Of a stretch of 32,233 bases of DNA, positions 16,461 to 23,638 are shown in pieces (position 1 is the stretch's first letter; every line of letters starts with the position of its first letter). The stretch is from positions 1 to 32,233 of the forward strand of contig JAAYJW010000090.1 in the NCBI GenBank assembly GCA_012522765.1. The letters run 5' to 3'. The translations under genes were made by a program, and so were the position numbers. The notes under the pieces were generated by a model, which saw nothing but the letters and a program-made list of their open reading frames with translations, searched no databases and was not told the origin of the DNA. The DNA comes from a candidate division WS1 bacterium. GTDB taxonomy: Bacteria; Armatimonadota; Zipacnadia; Zipacnadales; UBA5352.

Positions 16461-16525
16461 CGGGTTCGGTGCTCCCCACTTTGTGGGTAAAGGTAAGGGT
16501 CGGAGGGAGGAGTAACCGAACACCG
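16461..16525. other. Strong conserved-looking stem-loop of unknown class
   Basis: A 65-base segment folds into an outer stem (CGG plus GTTCGGT at 16461-16470 with ACCGAAC plus CCG at 16515-16525, one bulged A), a CTCC/GGAG inner stem, and an inner hairpin CCCAC/GTGGG (16475-16487). The central part is purine-rich. It lies between divergent genes, so it could be a leader for either the phosphate transporter (+) or the isomerase (-). It matches no riboswitch class I could recall. Confidence 0.45.
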
Positions 16526-16659
16526 CGGGGAATAGAGCGTCCATGTGACGGTGCCTGGATGTCGCTATCGCCGTCGCAGCTCTCCGCTTCTCTCCTCACG
16601 CGAGCGGTGTAGACACTGGCGCAGACTCGGTACACCGGCGCTCATCAGGGTGGTATTCA

Positions 16660-18375
16660 GTGACTGGCATTGACTGGTTTGCAGTCGCCTCCGGTTCGGT
16701 CGGGGGCGTCGCTTTGCTCATGTATGGGATCCGCATAATGGGAGAGGGCCTGGAGGCCGCGGCGGGTGACGCGCTGCGCCGCATTCTCGCCGCCCTCACG
16801 CGAAACGCATGGCTGGCCTGCCTCCTTGGCGCTGTGGTCACCGGCGTCGTGCAGAGTTCCTCGGCCGTCACGGTGATGACCGTCGGCTTCGTCAACGCGC
16901 AGCTTATGACATTCCGACAGGCCCTCGGCGTGATCTACGGCGCGAACATAGGCACCACCGTCACCGGTCAGATCATGGCCTTCGAAATCACGCAGTTGGC
17001 ACTGCCGGCGATTGCACTCGGCTTCGGCATGCAATACTTCAGCCGCCGCCGTGTCGTCAGAAACCTCGGCCAGGGGATGCTCGGCTTCGGCCTCCTCTTC
17101 CTCGGGCTGATGCTCCTGAAGGGCTCAGTGGAGAGCCTCAAAGAGAGCCAGATGGCGGTTGGCATCTTCACGATGTTCAGCCATAACCTGCTGCTGGCAG
17201 TGGGGGCCGGCGTCCTGGTAACGATCCTTATTCAGTCGTCCTCCGCGTCTCTTGGGATCGCGATGGCGCTCGCCGCTCATAACCTCATCAGTCTCGAGGC
17301 CGCCATTGCTCTTATGCTCGGCGACAACATCGGCACCTGTATCACCGCGCAGCTTGCCTCCATCGGCACACAAACGACGGCCAGAAGAACCGCGTGGGCA
17401 CACACGATCCACAACATTGTGGGCGTGGCACTGGTGCTCATTGTGCTCAGGTGGTTCATTCCGCTGGTGCTTCATCTGTCCCCGTCGATTGTTGGTCTGG
17501 ACCCCCTCTCTGAGGTGTACCAGGCGGCCGTGCAGCGGCAGGTGGCTAACTCGCACACCCTCTTCAATGTGCTCAACGCCATCCTGTTCCTGATTTTCAA
17601 CAACTTCTTTGCGACGTGGCTGGAGCGCTGGTTCCCCGAACGCGGCCGCCTCGCCGAAGCCAGTCACATAGATCGCCGCCTGCTGGAGACGCCCGCGGCG
17701 GCGGCCGGCGCGACGCTGCAGGAGCTTGCGCGCATGGCCCGCGCCTGCCGACAGTTGGTCAAGGGCGCCACCGGGGCGGTGCTGGAGCCGGAACGGGTGG
17801 ACACCGCGCCGCTGTGGGCAGAGGACGACGCCATTGACCAGCTTCAGGAGGATATCACCAGCTACCTCGTCGATCTGATGGAGGAGGATATCCCGGAGTT
17901 CATCAGCGCGCAGGTCCCGGCGATGCTCCATGTCGCGAACGATCTCGAACGCGTCGGCGACCACTGCAAGAACCTGCTGGAGCTTGCCGAGCAACGCAGG
18001 GATCACGGTATGCCGTGGTCCGACACGGCGGATGATTCGGTTCGCCAGATGGCCGCCCTGATTGATGAGATGCTGACCGCCGCCGCTGAAGCGCTTGGCG
18101 GGAGGAACGAGGGCCGGATTCAGCGCGTCCTCGAGTTGGAGAAGATCGTGGACCACCTGACTGAGGAGGGCCGCAACGAGCATCTTGAGCGTGCCCGCCA
18201 CGGCGAATGCCTCATGCTCCCGGGGGTGCTGTATCTCGATGCGCTGATGAACTACGAAAAGATCGGAGACCACGTCCGCAACATCGGCCGGGCACTCGCC
18301 GGCGGCCTGATGGACGCAGGCACCACGATGCCCTACACCGCCGAGGGTGAGGCCGCCGCAGCCGAAGACGCTTGA
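16660..18375 (+). CDS. Na/Pi cotransporter family protein with C-terminal PhoU-like domain
   Basis: This is a 571-residue inner-membrane protein of the sodium-phosphate symporter family. It has the inverted-repeat transporter core with the two signature motifs VVQSSSAVTV (QSSSA at 65-69) and LIQSSSASLG (QSSSA at 192-196), each preceded by a hydrophobic helix. After about residue 340 comes a helical PhoU-like region (for example NDLERVGDHCKNLLELAE and NYEKIGDHVRNIGRA), as in NptA-like bacterial proteins. It probably imports or exports phosphate, with the PhoU part regulating flux. The GTG at 16660 has AGGGTGG 8 bases upstream. No Pho box was seen. It converges on the AMMECR1 gene with 15 bases between stops. 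Confidence 0.93.
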   Translation: MTGIDWFAVASGSVGGVALLMYGIRIMGEGLEAAAGDALRRILAALTRNAWLACLLGAVVTGVVQSSSAVTVMTVGFVNAQLMTFRQALGVIYGANIGTTVTGQIMAFEITQLALPAIALGFGMQYFSRRRVVRNLGQGMLGFGLLFLGLMLLKGSVESLKESQMAVGIFTMFSHNLLLAVGAGVLVTILIQSSSASLGIAMALAAHNLISLEAAIALMLGDNIGTCITAQLASIGTQTTARRTAWAHTIHNIVGVALVLIVLRWFIPLVLHLSPSIVGLDPLSEVYQAAVQRQVANSHTLFNVLNAILFLIFNNFFATWLERWFPERGRLAEASHIDRRLLETPAAAAGATLQELARMARACRQLVKGATGAVLEPERVDTAPLWAEDDAIDQLQEDITSYLVDLMEEDIPEFISAQVPAMLHVANDLERVGDHCKNLLELAEQRRDHGMPWSDTADDSVRQMAALIDEMLTAAAEALGGRNEGRIQRVLELEKIVDHLTEEGRNEHLERARHGECLMLPGVLYLDALMNYEKIGDHVRNIGRALAGGLMDAGTTMPYTAEGEAAAAEDA

Positions 18376-18390
18376 GGGTCAGGCGCCGGG

Positions 18391-18948
18391 CTACTCGCTG
18401 AAGACCTGCGTGGTGAAGACATGAAGCTCTGCCCCACGCCGCCATGCATCGCGCGGCAGGCCGGCTTTGTGCGTGCAGAGGCAGTCGAGCATCGTGTCGC
18501 GATCCCAGCCCTGTTCGGGCGCCACCTGCGGCAGGAACACGCCGCGCCGATAGCCGTCGGCGACCATCACTCCGTGCTCGCCCACCGTGATCTCCTCGGC
18601 ACTCGCCACTTGTCTGAGCGGCGAGAGCACACTGATCTCGATCTCGATCTCCGGGAGTTCGGCCGCAGTGACCGGCGGGAAGCGCGGGTCCTGCGTGGCC
18701 GCCGAGATCGCCGATGATCGAACTGCCGCCGCCAGCGGCTCCTGCGCCTCCAGGCAGCCGATGCAGCCGCGAAGCTGGCCGTGCTTGTGAAGCGTCACGA
18801 AGACAGCGCGCGGCGCCTCGAAGATCGCGTGGCCGGTGGGCAGATCGGGGATGGTACGATCGGTGACGTAACTGCGGATCGTGTCACGCGCCAGCTTCAG
18901 CAGTATCTGCTGCTGCTCCTCATTCAGTTCGCCCTGCTGCTCGGACAT
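18391..18948 (-). CDS. AMMECR1-domain protein (AmmeMemoRadiSam system protein A)
   Basis: This is a 185-residue AMMECR1 protein. The family hallmark LRGCIGC is at residues 59-65, followed by DPRFPPVTAAELPEIEIEISVLSP (87-110), also typical. In many prokaryotes this protein is encoded with a Memo-like protein and a radical-SAM enzyme; neither partner is in this window. Its biochemical role is not established. ATG 18948 is favoured because GGGGTGG lies 7 bases upstream; in-frame GTG codons just before it are alternatives. Confidence 0.92.
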   Translation of the reverse strand: MSEQQGELNEEQQQILLKLARDTIRSYVTDRTIPDLPTGHAIFEAPRAVFVTLHKHGQLRGCIGCLEAQEPLAAAVRSSAISAATQDPRFPPVTAAELPEIEIEISVLSPLRQVASAEEITVGEHGVMVADGYRRGVFLPQVAPEQGWDRDTMLDCLCTHKAGLPRDAWRRGAELHVFTTQVFSE

Positions 18949-19025
18949 CGGCACCACCCCGCGCTGTGTCTATTGCCACACCGGTCTAAGCTCTGACTTC
19001 GCGAGCCGCGGACCTGAGCCCTGCC

Positions 19026-20852
19026 TCATTGGCCCCCCGCGGCAGTCCTCTCCGCCTGGGTGAAGACCAGCAATGCGTTGGAGACTCTTCGCTGCACTCC
19101 GTCGCTGGGCGCATTGATCAGCCTGCCATCGGCCACGAAGGTAGATGAGCCTCCGCCATCGAGGTTCATCGCCTGCACCGCTCCGAGCTTGATCATCGTC
19201 CCGGCTAGCTCGTCGAGCGTCATGCCACAGCGCCTGCCCTCACCCACCCCCTCGGCCACCACCAGCAGCAGGCGCCCTTCGGCGGTGATCCCGATTGCCG
19301 TGCGTGAGGGCGTCCCGACGCAGACATCGGGCCGGAACCGTTCGGGCGAGGCCGTGATATGCTTGCGCCCGTCCTTCACCAGCCGGGGCCCACCACCGAT
19401 GGCATGGCGCAGGTTCGGCCATGCCGGAGTGGTGCCAAGCTCGAGCTTCACCGTGACCCCCGGCTCAACGAGCTTGAGGCTTTCTGCCATTCTCCCGATG
19501 CCGGAGAGCACGAAACCGCCCTCGGGGATGCTCACGACTCGACCGTTGGTTGTCTTCTCCAACACCACGCCCGCCGCATCTACCGCGACACGCGTGCGCC
19601 CGACCGCACCCTCCACCATGGGGCCCCAGCGGCGAGTGAATGCCACGAGCGTGTCGGTCTCCCCATGCCCCTGGTTCAGCCCGGTGATCGGTTGGGCCCC
19701 CAGTCCATCAAATACCGCGCGGCCGCAGAAACTGACGCGGTCCATCAGCAGGCGGCCGTCGTAGGTGATTCCGAGCGCGGTGCGTTCCCCCCATGGCTCC
19801 TTGATCCACTCGCCATCTATCACCAGCATCCCCAGCGGCGGCCCGTTGTAGCTGAAGAAGCCGCCGTTGACGCCGCCCCATGCCCGCGACCCGGCCGCAA
19901 TGCGGGTGAGCGTGGCACGTTCGTGGATGGTCGAGGCGGCCAACGCCGGGCGAACATCAATCTGCGATGAGCGCGGATCCACGTTGAGCACATAGACCCG
20001 CACCGCCCCGCGAGGGGTGGTGAAGTTGCGTGTCTCCATCAGGCCGGCAACACGGGGAAGCGGGACAACCGGCTCAGGCTCAGGCTCAATCTCAGAGGGC
20101 TCGCGGAGCAGGTCAATCACGATGCGCGCGGGATCCGGCAGTGTGAATACGCGAGGGGAGAGGGGGGAGTTATGCTGCACTTCGATGCGGGTGACGTTCC
20201 CGACTGCAGGCCCCTGCCGAATCTGGTCGGCCAACTCACCATCGAGCCGCAGCAGTCGGACGCTGTTGGCCCAGGCACTGTCCTCCGCGGTCGGCAGTTC
20301 CAGCACAAGCAGCCCCGGCTCATTCCACCAGGTGAAGCCGGTCGGGCGCGCGAGGTCGAGCACGAGGCGGATACGATCCTCATGCCGCCCGTCGCGGATG
20401 TCTGTGACCCCGCTGCCGGGCGTCGAGAGGAACCAGATGCCGGTGGCGCCATCATGATCGGCCACCGCGAAGAGCTCAATCGCTGTCCGCACGATCGCCA
20501 GCGGCACGAAAAGCTCACCGTCGCGCAGTTCCGGCCCAACCGCTGCCGTTCGTGGGAGGTCGTCGAGCGTGTAGCTCGCCGTACGCGGACGCACCAGCAG
20601 CGTGTGACCGAAGGCCCTGATGCACCACGGGGCGCCCTCCTGCGGCTCATCTACGGTGAAGCCGAGGGATTCGCTAAGGGCTCCTGCCGACAGCAGAAGC
20701 TCCCCGGCGTCGCCCGTGACCGCCTGCCCGGTCTCCAGGGGGCGACCGTTGATGACCACCACACAGTCCCCGGCAGCATGGGCCGCGGGCATGCCGATGG
20801 TGACGATTGCTGCTGCGAGAAGTCCGATTGCTGCGATAGTTCGCGCGGTCAT
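19026..20852 (-). CDS. Exported phosphodiester glycosidase-family protein with AMIN-like N-terminal region
   Basis: This is a 608-residue secreted protein. A signal peptide (1-27, ending AAHA) is followed by a copper-amine-oxidase-N-like region (about 30-135, VVVINGRPLETGQAV then ELFVPLAIV). An AMIN-like beta domain follows (about 150-265, DRIRLVLDLARPTGFTWW and ARIVIDLLREP). After a Pro/Glu linker comes the phosphodiester glycosidase (NAGPA/DUF2233) domain (about 290-600), with GGVNGGFFSYNG and the C-terminal MNLDGGGSSTFV signature. Relatives remove phosphodiester-linked sugars; AMIN domains often bind cell-wall polymers. A role in envelope polysaccharide turnover is inferred. ATG 20852 follows GAGG by 7-8 bases and lies eight bases after the pyrC stop, so the two are probably cotranscribed. 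Confidence 0.88.
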   Translation of the reverse strand: MTARTIAAIGLLAAAIVTIGMPAAHAAGDCVVVINGRPLETGQAVTGDAGELLLSAGALSESLGFTVDEPQEGAPWCIRAFGHTLLVRPRTASYTLDDLPRTAAVGPELRDGELFVPLAIVRTAIELFAVADHDGATGIWFLSTPGSGVTDIRDGRHEDRIRLVLDLARPTGFTWWNEPGLLVLELPTAEDSAWANSVRLLRLDGELADQIRQGPAVGNVTRIEVQHNSPLSPRVFTLPDPARIVIDLLREPSEIEPEPEPVVPLPRVAGLMETRNFTTPRGAVRVYVLNVDPRSSQIDVRPALAASTIHERATLTRIAAGSRAWGGVNGGFFSYNGPPLGMLVIDGEWIKEPWGERTALGITYDGRLLMDRVSFCGRAVFDGLGAQPITGLNQGHGETDTLVAFTRRWGPMVEGAVGRTRVAVDAAGVVLEKTTNGRVVSIPEGGFVLSGIGRMAESLKLVEPGVTVKLELGTTPAWPNLRHAIGGGPRLVKDGRKHITASPERFRPDVCVGTPSRTAIGITAEGRLLLVVAEGVGEGRRCGMTLDELAGTMIKLGAVQAMNLDGGGSSTFVADGRLINAPSDGVQRRVSNALLVFTQAERTAAGGQ

Positions 20853-20860
20853 GCGATGCC

Positions 20861-22180
20861 TCAGTTCAGATGAGCCGGCGGCTGTGTGTCCGCGAGACGC
20901 CCCCGATCCAGCACCACGCGACCTGCGAGCAGCACGGTTGACACGAAACCGGGAAGCTCGCGGCCGGCGAAGGGAGTGTTACGTCCAAGGGAGACAAACT
21001 CCTCAGCATCGACGCTCCAGCGGCTGTCAGGTTCGAAAATCAGCAGATCCGCCGGCGCGCCTGCCTCTATCAGACCCTGCGGCAGGCCCAGCAGCGCTGC
21101 CGGAGCGGCGGTCATCGTCGCAAGCGCTTGACTGAGCTTCATGCGCCCGCTCTCCACCAACTCCGCAAGCACCACCGAAAGCGCGGTCTCCAGCCCCACG
21201 ATCCCGAAGGGCGCCGCCAGCATCCCTGCCGCCTTTTCCTGCACCGTATGCGGCGCATGGTCGGTGGCGATAACCGCGATGGTGCCGTCGCAGAGCGCAT
21301 CAATCAGCGCCTGCCGATCCTGCTCGGTCCGCAGCGGCGGGTTCATCTTCGCGTTCGCGCCGTGCGTGGCGACGGCCTCGTCGGTCAACGCGAGATAGTG
21401 AGGCGCGGTCTCCGCAGTCGGCCCATCCGACCAGTCCCGCAGAAGCTCCACCCCCGCGGCGGTGGAGAGGTGCGCTATGTGCAGTGGTGGCCTGCCGGGG
21501 CCGTCCCATGCCTCCCGCCACTCCGCCAGCGACCGGACCTCGGTCTCCGGGTGCTGCCCCGGTAGCCCCAGCCTCTCAGCCACGGCGCCGCGATGCATCA
21601 CGCCCCCGGCGGATAGCTCCTCGGCCTCGGCGTGCGCGAGGAAGATCAGGCCCAGTTCCGCGCACCGCAGCAGCGCCTCCCGACGCTGCTCGCGGGTGGT
21701 CAGCATGAAGGCGTCATCGCTGATGGCGACGCACCCGGCATCGCGCAGCGCCCGGAAGTCGGAGAGGTGGAAGCGATCGTTGCCAACGGTAGCCGCGCCG
21801 ATCAGCCCCACGCGACACCACGCGTCCCGTCGCACTCGCTCACGGATCGCGGCCACGTTCTCCGGGATGTCAGGCGCCGGGGAGGTGTTGGGCATGGCGC
21901 AGACGGTGGTGAATCCGCCACGGACGGCCGCTCGGGTGCCGGTGCGGATCGTCTCCTTCTGCTCGGCACCGGGTTCGCGCAGATGCACGTGTACGTCAAT
22001 CAGGCCGGGGCAGACGACCTTGCCGGTGGCGTCAATGACATGCAGCGGCTCAGTGGCCCGATTCGTGCCGACTGCGGCAATCGCGCCATCCCGCACGAGG
22101 ATGTCCGTCTGAAGATCGAGGCCACTGCCGGGGCAGATGATCCGCCCGCCACGAATTACTGTCGCACTGTCAGCACTCAT
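20861..22180 (-). CDS. pyrC: Dihydroorotase
   Basis: This enzyme catalyses the third step of pyrimidine synthesis, cyclising carbamoyl aspartate to dihydroorotate. The 439-residue amidohydrolase carries zinc ligands His64 and His66 (DVHVHLREPG), His183 (FLAHAEAEE), His237 (HIAHLST) and Asp307 (ATDHAPH). The substrate loop is TTVCAMPNTSP (91-101). The ISDD stretch (155-156) provides an Asp where carbamylated-Lys enzymes differ, as in the Aquifex/Bacillus-type class I enzymes. ATG 22180 has GGAG 6 bases upstream; the frame continues upstream through a terminator hairpin and that part is not coding. The stop overlaps the SD of the phosphodiester glycosidase gene. No other pyr gene is adjacent. 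Confidence 0.95.
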   Translation of the reverse strand: MSADSATVIRGGRIICPGSGLDLQTDILVRDGAIAAVGTNRATEPLHVIDATGKVVCPGLIDVHVHLREPGAEQKETIRTGTRAAVRGGFTTVCAMPNTSPAPDIPENVAAIRERVRRDAWCRVGLIGAATVGNDRFHLSDFRALRDAGCVAISDDAFMLTTREQRREALLRCAELGLIFLAHAEAEELSAGGVMHRGAVAERLGLPGQHPETEVRSLAEWREAWDGPGRPPLHIAHLSTAAGVELLRDWSDGPTAETAPHYLALTDEAVATHGANAKMNPPLRTEQDRQALIDALCDGTIAVIATDHAPHTVQEKAAGMLAAPFGIVGLETALSVVLAELVESGRMKLSQALATMTAAPAALLGLPQGLIEAGAPADLLIFEPDSRWSVDAEEFVSLGRNTPFAGRELPGFVSTVLLAGRVVLDRGRLADTQPPAHLN

Positions 22181-22209
22181 CGGCAACTCCGCTCGTCCCC
22201 CAAACGCAG

Positions 22210-22234
22210 AAGGCCTCCCGCTGGCGGAGGCCTT
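22210..22234 (-). terminator. Terminator-like hairpin after the PKD-domain gene
   Basis: A perfect 9-bp stem (AAGGCCTCC with GGAGGCCTT) and a 7-base loop lie 26 bases after the PKD gene stop and 29 bases before the pyrC start. The T-run on the minus strand is weak (CTGCGTTT), so read-through into pyrC is possible. Confidence 0.65.
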
Positions 22235-22260
22235 CATGCTTACTCAGATGATACTGAGGC

Positions 22261-23283
22261 TCAATTCGTCACCTGCACCCGAACCCGGTCCATGCGGTCA
22301 ACCTTCTTGCCGTCAGGGTCGCTGACCGTCAGCGTAACCAGGTAGTAGCCCGGGGTCGGGAAGGTCCAGGTGGTCTCGCGGCCGTAGCCCTGCTCCTGAA
22401 GGCCGTCCAGTTCGTCGAAGTCCCAAATGTAAAGAGCGTTGACGCCCGCAGGCTGCTCGGCGGCCTGGAACTGCGTCTCGGTATTGACCTTAGTGACCAT
22501 CGGCTCGCCCGCCTCCGCTACCAGCGGCTGCGCTTCATAGCCGAGCCCGACCTCGCCGACCCAGAAAGTCTCTTCAGTATCCCCAAAGAGCGCGACGTGG
22601 AGGATCTCACCATCTTTGACGTCAACCGGGCCGCCGAAGGCGGTCATCGGCAGCACGATCTCGACCCAGTCGTCAACGATCAGAGGGTAGTCAGCAAGCT
22701 CGATTGCGCCCGAGTCAAGCGCGCCGCTGTCGGTCACAAGCAGCACCCGCAGCCGCTCGATCTTCTTCGGCGGCTCCGGCGGGGCCATCATGCCACCCTC
22801 CATCCCCGGCTCCATGCCAGGCTGCCACTCAGGCGGCATTCCGCCCGGGAACTGACCCTCGGGAGGCATCGCGCCGGGATCAAACGGAGGCATAGCGCCG
22901 GGATCTCCGGGGAACTGCCCCTCGCCCGGGAAGAAGCCACCTTCGGGCATCACCGGCGTCTCCGGTGCAGGTTCGAGCGCCTTCGCGATCAGCCTCAGGT
23001 AACCGCCGCTCGGATCGCCAAGAAACGCGCTCGCATCAAGTGGCTCCCGAAGCGTAAGGCGCCCTCCGGTGAAGAAGCCGCCGGTCTCGATGCGCAGAGC
23101 GTCGCTCTGCAGGTACCTCTCATCTCCATCTATCTCTATCACCCCGGAGCCCCAGCTCCCGAGCTCAACCAGGTTGAGGTCGCCGCTGTAGAGGACCACC
23201 GCAGCATCGTTCTGTGCGAGAACCAGCGGGGCGAAGATCATGATCGCTGCACATGCGAAAGCCACCGTTACCTTGCGGGTCAA
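22261..23283 (-). CDS. Exported PKD-domain protein with Pro/Gly/Met-rich linker
   Basis: This is a 340-residue protein, apparently secreted. The signal peptide runs from the TTG start (LTRKVTVAFACAAIMIFAPLVLAQ). A beta-rich region follows, then a low-complexity linker (about residues 112-175) with repeated MPP, FPG and PGM units. A second beta domain spans about 180-255. The C-terminal 90 residues look like a PKD domain (ALYIWDFDELD, TWTFPTPGYYLVTLTVSDPDG). I do not recognise the whole protein; surface or matrix binding is a reasonable guess. TTG 23283 was chosen because AGGAGA lies 9 bases upstream and places the signal peptide at the N terminus. The upstream continuation is repeat DNA. A near-consensus promoter lies about 70 bases upstream. 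Confidence 0.82.
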   Translation of the reverse strand: MTRKVTVAFACAAIMIFAPLVLAQNDAAVVLYSGDLNLVELGSWGSGVIEIDGDERYLQSDALRIETGGFFTGGRLTLREPLDASAFLGDPSGGYLRLIAKALEPAPETPVMPEGGFFPGEGQFPGDPGAMPPFDPGAMPPEGQFPGGMPPEWQPGMEPGMEGGMMAPPEPPKKIERLRVLLVTDSGALDSGAIELADYPLIVDDWVEIVLPMTAFGGPVDVKDGEILHVALFGDTEETFWVGEVGLGYEAQPLVAEAGEPMVTKVNTETQFQAAEQPAGVNALYIWDFDELDGLQEQGYGRETTWTFPTPGYYLVTLTVSDPDGKKVDRMDRVRVQVTN

Positions 23284-23351
23284 GGTGATCACTCTCCTGA
23301 CGGCCCCGGCATCCGAGACCGCTGCTTCTGCCGATGAGACCACGCCTGAAC

Positions 23352-23380
23352 ATTCTACCGTGATGCTCCGAATCCTGCAA
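23352..23380 (-). promoter_or_regulatory. Sigma-70-like promoter of the PKD-domain gene
   Basis: On the minus strand, TTGCAG (23380-23375) and TAGAAT (23357-23352) are separated by 17 bases. The start would fall near 23345, giving a leader of about 60 bases that includes the AGGAGA site. Confidence 0.6.
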
Positions 23381-23409
23381 GGAAACCCGGAGGCTGGCAA
23401 ACGTTGCGT

Positions 23410-23615
23410 CGCTTCGCGCCGCCCCCTGCGAGGGCGCAGGGGCCACAACGACGACGATAACGGCGCGGCGGGGGCAGCCGTAGGCTGAAAGCCCCCGCCC
23501 TACAACGACATTACTGATGCCATGTGCCATCCCGCCTTTGGGCGGGACCCGTGGGCCGTTCGTAAATCCCATTCGTGCGGCACGACGCACGGGCGTGGGC
23601 GCTTGTGCCGCATGA
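23410..23615. repeat. Intergenic palindromic repeat block, copy A
   Basis: This block fills most of the 355 bases between the PKD gene and hemW. Four units are visible. Module 2 (23410-23457) is 46 of 48 bases identical to 27061-27108 and has a CCCCTGCG/CGCAGGGG hairpin. A 9-bp stem GGCGGGGGC/GCCCCCGCC (23467-23499) encloses AGCC/GGCT. A 7-bp hairpin TCCCGCC/GGCGGGA is at 23530-23547. A long inverted repeat with core TGCGGCAC/GTGCCGCA spans 23573-23615. No gene is supported here. Confidence 0.75.
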
Positions 23616-23638
23616 ACGACTACGGCAACGACTTCGGC

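Noticed and set aside
22181-22237. N-terminal extension of dihydroorotase
   Set aside because: It is encoded by the 9-bp terminator hairpin and lacks an SD; ATG 22180 has one.
23284-23448. N-terminal extension of the PKD-domain protein
   Set aside because: It is translated from palindromic repeat DNA and the promoter; the signal peptide begins at TTG 23283.
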